From NCBI RefSeq assembly GCF_003478505.1, contig NZ_QUFI01000014.1, positions 28,722 through 92,721 of the forward strand: a stretch of DNA of 64,000 nucleotides, given 5' to 3'. Below the pieces are notes generated by a model. That model was not told the DNA's origin. It was given only the letters and a program-made list of their open reading frames with translations, and made no database searches. Of the stretch, positions 33,441 to 42,562 are shown piece by piece. This DNA comes from Clostridium sp. AF27-2AA (GTDB lineage: Bacteria; Bacillota; Clostridia; Lachnospirales; Lachnospiraceae). The position numbers and the translations under genes are program-made. The first letter of the stretch is position 1. Each line of letters opens with the position of its first letter.

Positions 33441-36400
33441 TTATTTCTTTTCTTTCACCATGATGTTCTTGCTGTCCGCCAGCACCTCATAGAACTTGCC
33501 GTCCTGCGCGGTCTGGAGCTTACGGTAGTTGACCTTTACGCCGTCATCGAGGTCAAGCTCGATACGGGAAAGTGCCAGATGGCTGATCTTCTCATCGTAT
33601 TCCCGGCATTCCTTCAGCTGCTTGGCAAGTTTATCCTTACGCTTGGAGGCTGCTGCAACCTCACGGGCATTCTCGCTGTGATCCATCATATCCTGCATCC
33701 GGTTGATTTCGGATTCATACACACGCTGCATCTTGTGCAGGTAGTCGATACGCAGGTTACCGATAGTATCCGGCGTGTAGCGGTGCAGGTAAACCAGTGC
33801 CTTGAAGCCGTTCTGCTTGCCACTGTCAAACAGCCAGTAGATCGGACGCTTGCCGGAACCGGTAACAGAATAGGTCTGGCAGTGATCCTTGAAGAAATCG
33901 TTCAGGAAGTAGTTACGGATAATCTCCCGGCTGGTGCCGCCCTTATTGCCAAGGGCTTTTGCGATGTAATCAAGGTTTGCTTCCAGCGTATCAGCACCGT
34001 ACACCACCTTCAGCCAGTCGCACAGGCGCGATACGATATCATCGTCCAGATATTCTTCATCGGTGATAGGGATAACATTGTCAGCATCCGGGAAAAACAT
34101 TTCCTCGACCACGACACCTTCATTGCTGTATGCACGTTCCAATTCATCAGCAGAAATCGTTCCAGGGCGGTCGTTCAGCTTATCCGCAAACGCCTGCAAG
34201 GAATACGGTTCACCTGCAAAAATCAAGCCATCTTTATAAATTGAGTAGCGACCAAACATACAGCCCACAGCATAGCTCAGCAAACTTTTGATGTCCCGCT
34301 GCAAATCCGCCTTGCGCACGGTTACATCCTTGTCCTCCACTTCCGGGGTCAGTTCATCCCGCAAGCCGTAAATGTCGATAAAAATGCGGTTCAGCTCTTC
34401 TTCGTTGGTTTTCAGCTGGTTAAAACGGTCATCGCATTCTGACTGCCACTGGGTAAAGGCTTCGGAAATCGTGGAAACATTGCGAATCAAGGGGTGCTTT
34501 TTAAAGTCCCAAGAGGTTTCAAAGGAATCCCAATCAGTTTTAGATGATTTGACATTTTCTTCAACAAGTTGATTTATCTGCTCATTTTTCTTGATTAACA
34601 CTGGTGTTTTTCCCAAGGGGCCCTCATGATAGTCAAGTGTCGGTGAGACCATTTGAAGAAAACATTGAATAACCGGAGAATTATACAACCCCAATATATA
34701 ATCTAATAAATCATCACTGGTAAAGCACATTGATCCCTTCGTTTCAAAAATAAATCCATTTGGAACATATCTCATTCCAAAAGGCCCAGAAGCAATCGTT
34801 GACCATGTCATTCCTTTATGAAAATATAAATCTCGATTGATAACTCTTCCGTTTGATTTCACTTTAACACCAGGAGTTGTGTCAATATAATCGCAGATAG
34901 TTTTACCTGAGTTCTCATAATTAACAACATAATCAAAGTTCCCATACCATCTTCTAAATGCTCCGCCTTTAGTAACGGGGAACCATTTTTTCTTTGTTTC
35001 TAATGCTTCCTCCTGTGAAGTACACCCCAATCCCATTTTCTTAAAAGACACTTCCGACCACAATCTTAAGAACAGATCATTGTTGGTAGTTGCCATTCCT
35101 TGGCGTGGTCGCGCAACATCGTATAGAATCTGGTTACTAAATGCTTTTAGCATTGCATCACTTGTCCAATAAGCTATCGCCCCTCCAGGAATTTTCCCAA
35201 AATCATCCTGATTTGCGGTATAGCGATTTTCCCCTGCAAGGAACATTTCCTCTTTTCCCTGCTGAGAGGTCGGTTCAATCAATCGGCAATAAGTGCCTTT
35301 ATAGTCATCAATATGATTTACACACCGTACAAAGGCAGTAGTCTGGACAACTTCACCGCCAATTTCTTCAAAGGCTCTTGCTCCCAGATGGGCCATGTTA
35401 ACCGTTTCGGTCTGCATCATCTTTTCGCGGAGCTTTTCAAAGCTGGAAAGGAACATCCAAGCGTGCTGTGTAATCATTGCCTGAAAACCGTTGTTCACAG
35501 TCATCTGACGGCAACGCTCAATAAACACGGCAAACAGGTCAGCTTTGCTGTCCGGGTAGTTCTTCTTGACAAAGTTGTTGACATTTGCACTCAGATTGCT
35601 GGTTCCGGCATAGGGCGGATTCGTGCAGGTAACCCAATACTTCCGCGCCATGGTCTTGCCAATATCAATGAGTCGATTCAGCTGCTCGGCGGTATCTTCC
35701 ACACCCACGCTATCCATGCTGATCTGACCGGCGGTATCTTCCGCTGCCACAAACTGGCGCAGCAAATCCCAGTTGTAGCTCTCCACATTCAGGATAGAGC
35801 CATACTCCTTGGCATCGGTCAGGGTGTTCAGCAGACCTTCCAGCTGCATCTTGGCGGCGTTCTTCTCAATATCATCCATCCCTGCGCCGAAATACTTCAG
35901 GTGCGCACGGTTGATACTGTTGCTCTCCTGAATGGCATAGACATGGCAGGTGTTTTCTCCGTTGAGGATACGGCGGTTGTACTGCCGTGCTTTCATCATC
36001 ACGGCAAAGTACGCCAGCTGATAGGCACGGTCATCAATGTCCAGACCGTAGATGTTATTCTCCAGAATGCTTTTTGCAGCATCACGCTGGCTGTAACCGG
36101 CACTCTCGTAAATCTGCATCAGCACATCAAAGGCGTATACGAGGATATGGCCGGAACCCATGCAGGGGTCGATGAGCTTTATATCCTCCGGGTTCAGGGC
36201 AGCGTACTCTTTACGAATTTCCGCCAGTTTTTCCTGCACCTCCGGCTCCTGCTGTGCTTCTTCCAGATAGTATTTCCAGTTTTCTTTCAGGTCGCATTCC
36301 GGGTGTCCTTCCACCCACAAACGGCCAAGGCTGTTCTCCACCATGTAGCGGACGATCCAGTCCGGGGTGAACAGCTGGGTTACAGCAGGGATTTCCTCTT

Positions 36401-37154
36401 TGGTGATCTTACCGTTCTTGGCAAATGCAGCGGCCTTCGGCTCGGTATTGTAATACTGGTACAGCCAGCCGATAATCTCCACCTGACCACCGCGCTCGAT
36501 GTTGAAGTCATCCTCCGGGATATCGTGAATCAGGTGATAGACTACACCATCCTGGTCAATAACGGACAAGCTGAGCAGCAGCTCGGTGTAGTTCTTTGTC
36601 TTTTCAAACAGCGCAGGCAGAATCTCGTTCAGGGCGTTGCACTGTTTCAGGAACAGGATGCGGAACACTTCGTCCAGCTTGTTGTCCTGCTTCAGCTGGA
36701 AAATCTGAGCTTCTTCCTCCGCAGTGAAGGGAAGCTCTGCGTCAAACGGTGTTGTGACCAGATCCGGCTCCAGCTTTCCGCTCTCGGAAGAAAGCACCCT
36801 GATATGGGAAGGCAGATAGTCGTTGACTTCCATGAAACGGATCGCAATCAGGCGATTGAACCATGTATAGGCAACCTCCTCGATCACATACTGATATGCG
36901 GTTTTGTAGTCGGTATCCTTTTCCTTCTGCTGGATGACCTCTATCAGCTTGTCACGCTGGCGCACGGCCTCACCGGAAATCGAATACGGTTCTGCGGTGC
37001 CGATATCAAAGAACTGAGTGCCGCCGAAGCTCTGCGGCAGCGGCTTGGCAATGCCGTCCTCCGTAATACCGATCAGGCGGGCATCATAGCTAACATCTGC
37101 AATCAGCTTATTCCGCGCCCAAATCGCAAAATTCTTTATGGCTGTCTTGTTCAT
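33441..37154 (-). CDS. pglX: PglX, BREX type 1 adenine-specific methyltransferase
   Basis: A 1237-residue N6-adenine DNA methyltransferase. Motif I is LIDPCMGSGHILVYAFD near residue 331 and motif IV is NPPYAGTSNL near 513. The start MNKTAIKNFAIWARNKLIAD is characteristic of BREX PglX, and AGGAGG lies upstream of the ATG. It methylates host DNA at a non-palindromic site, which marks self DNA; the C-terminal half selects the site. The segment 34530-35260 looks lower in GC than its surroundings, so the specificity part may have been exchanged. Confidence 0.96.
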   Translation of the reverse strand: MNKTAIKNFAIWARNKLIADVSYDARLIGITEDGIAKPLPQSFGGTQFFDIGTAEPYSISGEAVRQRDKLIEVIQQKEKDTDYKTAYQYVIEEVAYTWFNRLIAIRFMEVNDYLPSHIRVLSSESGKLEPDLVTTPFDAELPFTAEEEAQIFQLKQDNKLDEVFRILFLKQCNALNEILPALFEKTKNYTELLLSLSVIDQDGVVYHLIHDIPEDDFNIERGGQVEIIGWLYQYYNTEPKAAAFAKNGKITKEEIPAVTQLFTPDWIVRYMVENSLGRLWVEGHPECDLKENWKYYLEEAQQEPEVQEKLAEIRKEYAALNPEDIKLIDPCMGSGHILVYAFDVLMQIYESAGYSQRDAAKSILENNIYGLDIDDRAYQLAYFAVMMKARQYNRRILNGENTCHVYAIQESNSINRAHLKYFGAGMDDIEKNAAKMQLEGLLNTLTDAKEYGSILNVESYNWDLLRQFVAAEDTAGQISMDSVGVEDTAEQLNRLIDIGKTMARKYWVTCTNPPYAGTSNLSANVNNFVKKNYPDSKADLFAVFIERCRQMTVNNGFQAMITQHAWMFLSSFEKLREKMMQTETVNMAHLGARAFEEIGGEVVQTTAFVRCVNHIDDYKGTYCRLIEPTSQQGKEEMFLAGENRYTANQDDFGKIPGGAIAYWTSDAMLKAFSNQILYDVARPRQGMATTNNDLFLRLWSEVSFKKMGLGCTSQEEALETKKKWFPVTKGGAFRRWYGNFDYVVNYENSGKTICDYIDTTPGVKVKSNGRVINRDLYFHKGMTWSTIASGPFGMRYVPNGFIFETKGSMCFTSDDLLDYILGLYNSPVIQCFLQMVSPTLDYHEGPLGKTPVLIKKNEQINQLVEENVKSSKTDWDSFETSWDFKKHPLIRNVSTISEAFTQWQSECDDRFNQLKTNEEELNRIFIDIYGLRDELTPEVEDKDVTVRKADLQRDIKSLLSYAVGCMFGRYSIYKDGLIFAGEPYSLQAFADKLNDRPGTISADELERAYSNEGVVVEEMFFPDADNVIPITDEEYLDDDIVSRLCDWLKVVYGADTLEANLDYIAKALGNKGGTSREIIRNYFLNDFFKDHCQTYSVTGSGKRPIYWLFDSGKQNGFKALVYLHRYTPDTIGNLRIDYLHKMQRVYESEINRMQDMMDHSENAREVAAASKRKDKLAKQLKECREYDEKISHLALSRIELDLDDGVKVNYRKLQTAQDGKFYEVLADSKNIMVKEKK

Positions 37155-37174
37155 GGAGCCAATCCTCCTGTCAT

Positions 37175-40100
37175 TTATAGTTCAATGTTGACGATTGTAT
37201 CTTCGTCCATCTCTTTCAGCAGATTTTCACGCAATGCGGCAAGGTATTTATCAACGTCGTCCTTACTCTCCAACCGCCACGATGCAGTCTTGGCAACCGT
37301 CTTGATGGAAACATTCTTCGTGGTGCGCACCTTATATACCGGCTGCGGTTCCGCTACCTTTTCTGCCGGTTTCACGGTCTCGCCGCGTTTTTCCGCCTCT
37401 TCTTCCTGACGCTTGCGCTCTGCCTCGGCCTTTGCCGCTGCATCCTGCACAAGACGGATATCTTCTGCGTTCATCTCGTTGAGCAGGCGCAGCTTCAGTG
37501 CCTCCGCCTTATCTGCGAAGCTTCGCAGAGTGGAAACATTGTTGCAGTGCTCCGCACCGTCCATGATCTCCTTAAAGAGTTCCAGATAACGGTTGAACTT
37601 CGCATCCTTATAAGGCTTGGTGTTCAGCACTTCAAAGACACGGTTCCGATCCTGATTGATGGAATCCTTGACCGGCTCTGCCTGCTCTTCCAGAATGCGC
37701 ATATAGCAGTTCATAAACTTCTCGCGCAGCTCCGGCAGCTTCGGAATCTCCTTGTAGGGCTTCGCCATCCGGACAATGGTGCGCATCTTGGCCACCACGT
37801 CTTCCAGCTCTGCATCCACGATGTAGGTCTTGCTGTCCTCGTAGATATTCAGCATATCCAGCGCACGGGTGAAGATGGTCAGCTGCTCACTGCCAAAGAA
37901 ATCACGGATAGGCTCATAGTCCTCGCCAAAATCCATCAGATCGTCCTGCTCGTCAAATACGATCTTAAAGAATTCCAGCGGTGCCTGAATCTGCACCAAT
38001 GCGGAAAGCCGCTTCTTGCCCTTTTCCAGAATTTCTTTTCCGGGATAGGCGTAATTCTCATATTTCGGTTCCAGCCGCTCAATCTCAGTGATCCGATTCT
38101 CACAATAGTGCTGGAAGTTCTTCATAATGGTATCTTCGTCATCGGCAGGCGGTGCCACCTTGAACAGCTCTTTCATCACGGTGCGAACGGCCTTTTTCTG
38201 ATTTTCCGGCACCCGGACGCGCACTTCCGTCAGCAGCTTATCCACGAACTGCTTCTTCGTGATGTAGCCGATGATTTCCTCTTCGGAACGGTTGTTCAGA
38301 TTGACGCTCTCACCGTTGACCGTAAAGGACAGATCTCCACGCTTAAAGAGACGTGCCACCAGCCAATGGATGTCATCTTCCACAAAGCCATAGGGTGCTT
38401 TCATAAAGCGATCCTTGATGGTTTTCATAGAAGTTTTCATGTGCATCCGGGAGTTACCTGCCACGAATTGCAGCACATCATCCAGTGCGTGAACATTGGA
38501 TTCTCCGGTATCTCCCAGTGCCAGCGACAGCTGATTGCTGGTCTTGAACATCTTCCGGATGTCTGCTTCGCCCATCGCTGCGTCGATGTAGGACAGCTTG
38601 TGGTAAACCGTCTGCACCAATCTTCCGATTGCCTCGTTGATGCGGCTGGTCACTTCCTTGCCGGAGGTGTGCAGCACATCGCCATTGACATAGATGGTAG
38701 CCTCTTTCAGAGCTTCCGTCAGGTAAAGCTTGGCGTTACCGTTGCGTTCCCGCATCTCCACGCGCTTTGCCTCCTTAATGGTCTCATACTTGGCAAGCTG
38801 CACAGAGGTATTCTTGCGCAGGAACCGCTCAATTTTTAAGTATGCTCGCATTTCCGTCAGGAACGCATCATCATTCGGCAGAACCACAAGGACTTCCTTG
38901 CCCTGGCCAGAGAGTAGGCGCAGCGTACCATCATCGGTGCCGCCCTCATACCACGGGGTCAACACACGGAGGCCGATATCGTAATTCTGGTTTGCCTTAT
39001 AGGGGCGGTCATCCACTGTCTGATTGAAGGAGAACGCATACCGTCCACCAAAGCTTGGATACTGATACTTCTTGCTGGAGAAAATGTCCTCATAGATCAT
39101 CTCCGCAATCTTCGTGATGACCTCCGGCATCTCCACATTTTCTTTTTCGATTTCGTTGTTGATTTCCTGTTCCTCATCGGTCAGGAATACATAGATGGAG
39201 CCATTTTTCTGGATCAGCATCTGGCGCATCAGCACTTTCAGTGCATCCTCCACCTGTGCTTTCAGAGAAATACGATCATCGTCAATGCTGGTAATCATCA
39301 GACTGACGATGTTGTCCACGTTGGCTTCGATCTCCAGAACATATTTAATCAGGAAAAGGGTCTTCAGCACATTGATGGCAAAGACATCTTTTTCCTTCTT
39401 TTCCGGGTTGATGTAGCTGTTATCATAAGCGCGGATGATCACGCTGCTGTGGCTGTGGTCGAGGAAGTTTTCCAACGCATCATAAAACCGATAGAACGGC
39501 ACGATGGCTCCCATCTCATCGTCCATCAGCTGCATGGCAGATTCTTTGAACAGAGCCAGCATGGAGCGTTCACCTTCGGACAGGTGTTTACCGGATGCAC
39601 CGTGGGTACGGATGCTGGTCAGCACGCTGGCAAGCAAATTAAACTGGTACGGAACAAAAGGATAAACCTCTGCAAAATCTTCTGCGTTGGCGTACAGTTT
39701 TTTCTCCACGCCGTCGTTGAAGACAATCAGATTTTTGATGATGGTTGCTTTCTGGTCATAAAGCAGACGCAGGCTCTGTGCTGCGGTCTCTGTCTTATCC
39801 AGAATACGCTTTTTGATAACAGCGTCCACATTGGCAGAGGACAAAGAAAGACGTGTATCGAAACGTCCCTGAATCTTGGAGAAGTCGTTACCCTTCACCT
39901 TGGTAATGGAGTCGATATCCTGCTGGCTCGTTACGATTACCCAAGCCTTGCCCATGCATTCCTTGCCCAGTTCTTCCGTCACTGTCTGAAGGTTCAGCAT
40001 CAGCTTAGAATCATCACCAATGTACTGGCCGATCTCATCCACAAGGAAGACAACATGATGGTTGTTCCCTTTTTTATCAATATAGGACTTTACACGCTTG

Positions 40101-40828
40101 GCGAAATCCTCAATGCTGATCTGGTAGCTCTCGGTTGCTTTCTCGCACCAGTTACGGGCAGCTGATTCGCTCATGAAATCCATGTCAGAAAGAACATCGA
40201 CAACGGAATCCTGAATGAAATCGAAGTCCTGGCGAGAGCTTTCCCACGGATCGCCATACTCTTCTTCAAACTTTTCCTTAAACTCTTCAAAACGTCCTTC
40301 CTCGGAAAGCCTGCGCTCCAGGTCAGCAAGGTGCGGCATGGAACCGCAGAAGCCCTGCATCTCATTGAAAACCTTCAGGAATACGTTCACAATGGCATCT
40401 TTATTTTCTTTGCCATTCGAATCGCTTTTGGAATCAATATTGAAAAGAATTACATCCGATGGGGTGTTTGCTGCCAGCTGCATATCTGCCAGCACCATCT
40501 GATTGGTAATCTTCTGATCCTCGATAAAGTAGTCGATGGCATGTTTGTCTCCGACCTGTTTATTCTGAAGCAGATAGGACAGGATTTTCAGAAAATGAGA
40601 TTTACCACTTCCAAAGAAGCCGGAAATCCAGACACCCATTTTCGGTGTGGTTCCCTGAATACCTTTTTTATATGCTGCAAAGAAATCCGCAAAATGACGC
40701 TGAAGCTCACGGGTCACAACGTACTCTTCCAGCTCCTGCGCTACATTTGTTTCTTCACCCTGACCGACAATGATAACGCCCTGTATCTCACGGTCAATTT
40801 TCTTTCGGAACATGTCCTTGATCTGCAT
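37175..40828 (-). CDS. brxC: BrxC, large P-loop ATPase of BREX
   Basis: 1217 residues from the ATG at 40828 (MQIKDMFRKKIDREIQGVII). I prefer this over the ATG at 40843 because GGAGGA lies 7 bases before it, while the earlier ATG has none. Walker A is SGFFGSGKSHFLKIL near residue 72, and Walker B is VVFLVDEIGQYIG near 264. The C-terminus has a Lys/Glu/Ala-rich coiled-coil stretch. BrxC is an Orc-like ATPase required for BREX defence and methylation. It is 18 bases after the brxB stop. Confidence 0.95.
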   Translation of the reverse strand: MQIKDMFRKKIDREIQGVIIVGQGEETNVAQELEEYVVTRELQRHFADFFAAYKKGIQGTTPKMGVWISGFFGSGKSHFLKILSYLLQNKQVGDKHAIDYFIEDQKITNQMVLADMQLAANTPSDVILFNIDSKSDSNGKENKDAIVNVFLKVFNEMQGFCGSMPHLADLERRLSEEGRFEEFKEKFEEEYGDPWESSRQDFDFIQDSVVDVLSDMDFMSESAARNWCEKATESYQISIEDFAKRVKSYIDKKGNNHHVVFLVDEIGQYIGDDSKLMLNLQTVTEELGKECMGKAWVIVTSQQDIDSITKVKGNDFSKIQGRFDTRLSLSSANVDAVIKKRILDKTETAAQSLRLLYDQKATIIKNLIVFNDGVEKKLYANAEDFAEVYPFVPYQFNLLASVLTSIRTHGASGKHLSEGERSMLALFKESAMQLMDDEMGAIVPFYRFYDALENFLDHSHSSVIIRAYDNSYINPEKKEKDVFAINVLKTLFLIKYVLEIEANVDNIVSLMITSIDDDRISLKAQVEDALKVLMRQMLIQKNGSIYVFLTDEEQEINNEIEKENVEMPEVITKIAEMIYEDIFSSKKYQYPSFGGRYAFSFNQTVDDRPYKANQNYDIGLRVLTPWYEGGTDDGTLRLLSGQGKEVLVVLPNDDAFLTEMRAYLKIERFLRKNTSVQLAKYETIKEAKRVEMRERNGNAKLYLTEALKEATIYVNGDVLHTSGKEVTSRINEAIGRLVQTVYHKLSYIDAAMGEADIRKMFKTSNQLSLALGDTGESNVHALDDVLQFVAGNSRMHMKTSMKTIKDRFMKAPYGFVEDDIHWLVARLFKRGDLSFTVNGESVNLNNRSEEEIIGYITKKQFVDKLLTEVRVRVPENQKKAVRTVMKELFKVAPPADDEDTIMKNFQHYCENRITEIERLEPKYENYAYPGKEILEKGKKRLSALVQIQAPLEFFKIVFDEQDDLMDFGEDYEPIRDFFGSEQLTIFTRALDMLNIYEDSKTYIVDAELEDVVAKMRTIVRMAKPYKEIPKLPELREKFMNCYMRILEEQAEPVKDSINQDRNRVFEVLNTKPYKDAKFNRYLELFKEIMDGAEHCNNVSTLRSFADKAEALKLRLLNEMNAEDIRLVQDAAAKAEAERKRQEEEAEKRGETVKPAEKVAEPQPVYKVRTTKNVSIKTVAKTASWRLESKDDVDKYLAALRENLLKEMDEDTIVNIEL

Positions 40829-40846
40829 AACAGTTTCCTCCATCCA

Positions 40847-41422
40847 TTACTTTACCAGTCGGAATGCCCGGTAATAGTTATCGTCTTTAATCTCATTGAA
40901 CAGGATCAGCTCCTGCTCATTATAGGTTCCCGGAAAGAACATCACGACCGGGCAGCGCACAAATGCCTGATGCAAGTTGTTAAGCACCTTGTGGGAGCGC
41001 AAAATCGGATAGCACTTGCCGATACCGGTTAAGAACACGACTGCATTCTCCGGCGTATGTTCTTTGATATATTGCACGATCAGGCTGTCATCGTCATTCA
41101 CCTTCATGGAGTTGGTCACTGCCTTGACGATACGCTCGATTCCTCGCTTTTTTTCAAAGTCATAGCACTTTTCCATAAAGTTTTTCTTTTCCAAAAAGTC
41201 AATGATGATATCATACAGGTCAAAGACCACAAGCTCAAAATCATCATCGCCCCGGTCATTCTTATTTTTCAGATACTCTACACGCTCCCGAACTTCCAGT
41301 TCCTTTTCCGGTGGATAATCAAACACCCAATAGTTGACCTCATTTGCGCGGCCTGTTCCTTTTCGGAAAGATGGCTTATGGATTGCAAGCTCCATCTCGT
41401 CCAGTCTTTGGCTTAAATCCAT
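40847..41422 (-). CDS. brxB: BrxB (DUF1788)
   Basis: A 191-residue protein with the DUF1788 pattern: VNYWVFDYPPEKELEVRERV, FELVVFDLYDIIIDFLEKKN, AVVFLTGIGKCYPILRSHKV and VVMFFPGTYNEQELILFN. It is a core BREX protein that interacts with BrxC and PglZ in characterised systems. It starts one base after the brxA stop. Length is normal. Confidence 0.95.
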   Translation of the reverse strand: MDLSQRLDEMELAIHKPSFRKGTGRANEVNYWVFDYPPEKELEVRERVEYLKNKNDRGDDDFELVVFDLYDIIIDFLEKKNFMEKCYDFEKKRGIERIVKAVTNSMKVNDDDSLIVQYIKEHTPENAVVFLTGIGKCYPILRSHKVLNNLHQAFVRCPVVMFFPGTYNEQELILFNEIKDDNYYRAFRLVK

Positions 41423-41423
41423 T

Positions 41424-42032
41424 TCATCTTACCCCCGTCAGTGTTTTTACCATGATGCCAAGATCATGGTCATAAAGCCAATGCTCAAATGCAATATCAA
41501 GAATTGGCTTCAGTATTTTTCTTGTGCTGTTTGCCCGGTTGCTTTCTAAAAGCCCCGCTTCATAAAGCTGCGTTTTATAGCAGGAACCGAGGCGGCGCAG
41601 CGTATAGTCTTGAAGAGAAGCCACTTTCTCACTCTGTTCCTGCTTATTTTTGAAAAATATCCGGATATCTGCATCCGTCAGCTCATCGGAACCAAGAATC
41701 ATTTTTTCCCGCACTACTTCATACACAAAATCAAAGAACAGCGTGTCATGCAAAAGAGCCGCAGTCAGCACAAATAGTTTTTGTGTAGCAAGATCACTGC
41801 TCAAAAAGATTGGATAAAAGCTTTCATCTAATGTCTTGATACGGGCTGTTACGGTAGAATAAATCTGCTGCGCTCGTAGTTTTGTCGGTGCACCATAGAT
41901 GTTTGTCTCTTCATTCAACTTTTTAATATCTGCAAAGCTCTTACCCTCGCTCAAAAGCTGCACGGTTTTCCGAAATTCCATGAACCAGAACGAAAATTTC
42001 ACTGCTCCGGCACTATACGGTTTTCTTTCCAT
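41424..42032 (-). CDS. brxA: BrxA (DUF1819)
   Basis: About 202 residues from the ATG at 42032 (MERKPYSAGAVKFSFWFMEF), seven bases after GGAGAG. The frame is open to 42092 and overlaps the HTH gene; the chosen start still overlaps it by 20 bases. The helical DUF1819 pattern is clear (FADIKKLNEETNIYGAPTKL, TLRRLGSCYKTQLYEAGLLE). BrxA is a small DNA-binding BREX component with a winged-helix fold. Confidence 0.93.
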   Translation of the reverse strand: MERKPYSAGAVKFSFWFMEFRKTVQLLSEGKSFADIKKLNEETNIYGAPTKLRAQQIYSTVTARIKTLDESFYPIFLSSDLATQKLFVLTAALLHDTLFFDFVYEVVREKMILGSDELTDADIRIFFKNKQEQSEKVASLQDYTLRRLGSCYKTQLYEAGLLESNRANSTRKILKPILDIAFEHWLYDHDLGIMVKTLTGVR

Positions 42033-42240
42033 CTTCGTTCTCTCCATTTCCGGATTTTGTTTTAATGTATTTGCCGCTTTTGATTCTGGCATCCTTCGGC
42101 TTTTCGGCGTTAATAGGAATGACCCACTGATGGCCTAAACGCTCGGCACCATCAATTCGCCCTTCCGTGCATAATGTCTGTACTCTCCTTGTGCAGATGC
42201 CCCATTTTTCAGAAGCCTGCTTAATCGTCATGAAATCCAT
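42013..42240 (-). CDS. small HTH protein leading the BREX operon
   Basis: A 75-residue protein with an excisionase/MerR-like HTH: MTIKQASEKWGICTRRVQTL and a wing GAERLGHQWVIPINAEKP. The C-terminus is basic. It is preceded by AAAGAGG and by a good promoter, and overlaps brxA. It is smaller than, and different from, the WYL-type BrxR of other BREX loci. It may regulate the operon or assist recombination. Confidence 0.8.
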   Translation of the reverse strand: MDFMTIKQASEKWGICTRRVQTLCTEGRIDGAERLGHQWVIPINAEKPKDARIKSGKYIKTKSGNGENEDGKKTV

Positions 42241-42299
42241 ACGGAACCTCTTTTTCGATGTCTAAAGTCACTCGCAGCAAGTTAAAATTTCTCATTTAT

Positions 42300-42328
42300 A
42301 TTCTACTCCAAGAAACGAACAAAATCAA
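42300..42328 (-). promoter_or_regulatory. promoter of the BREX operon
   Basis: On the minus strand TTGATT and TAGAAT are separated by 17 bases. It lies 60 bases upstream of the HTH gene and 44 bases downstream of repeat copy B. It is the only good promoter seen before BREX and could serve everything down to the CD-NTase gene. Confidence 0.72.
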
Positions 42329-42371
42329 TCGAAAGTTCTTCCAAATTTTGAACGATTTTTTTAGAACCCAC

Positions 42372-42518
42372 TCTTCTGCAAGCAGGGCTTTCGTGACACG
42401 AAAGCGATTTTCTGCTTGTTGGGGAAGCTCCCCAATCCCCATAGAACGCTGCCTGCGGCATCGGGCTGCGCATCCGTTCCGGATGCTTCAACGGCAGTTC
42501 CTGCCAAAGAAAAAAGCC
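42372..42518. repeat. composite repeat copy B, upstream of BREX
   Basis: This copy has the same two conserved blocks as 7705-7857. Block 1 (42372-42427) appears identical over 56 bases, with the GCTTTCGTG-A-CACGAAAGC palindrome inside CAAGCAG/CTGCTTG. Block 2 (about 42475-42518) differs at two or three bases. The 47-base core is different and here carries GCATCC-GTTCC-GGATGC, a perfect hairpin. It lies between the relaxase terminator and the BREX promoter, so it could be related to the transfer origin. Confidence 0.85.
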
Positions 42519-42554
42519 CGGTGCAGAACGAGCATTACACCCACACTGCACCGG
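42509..42554 (-). terminator. terminator of the relaxase operon
   Basis: CCGGTGCAG and CTGCACCGG form a perfect 9-base stem, followed on the minus strand by GCTTTTTT. It is just past the relaxase stop, so conjugation and BREX transcription are separated. Confidence 0.88.
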
Positions 42555-42562
42555 ACTTTCCA

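Noticed and set aside
35313..37409. 698-codon plus-strand frame opposite pglX
   Set aside because: Shadow of the methyltransferase; the Ile/His/Val-rich composition is typical of antisense reading. Other long plus frames over brxC, pglZ, topB, virB4 and the giant gene were dropped for the same reason.
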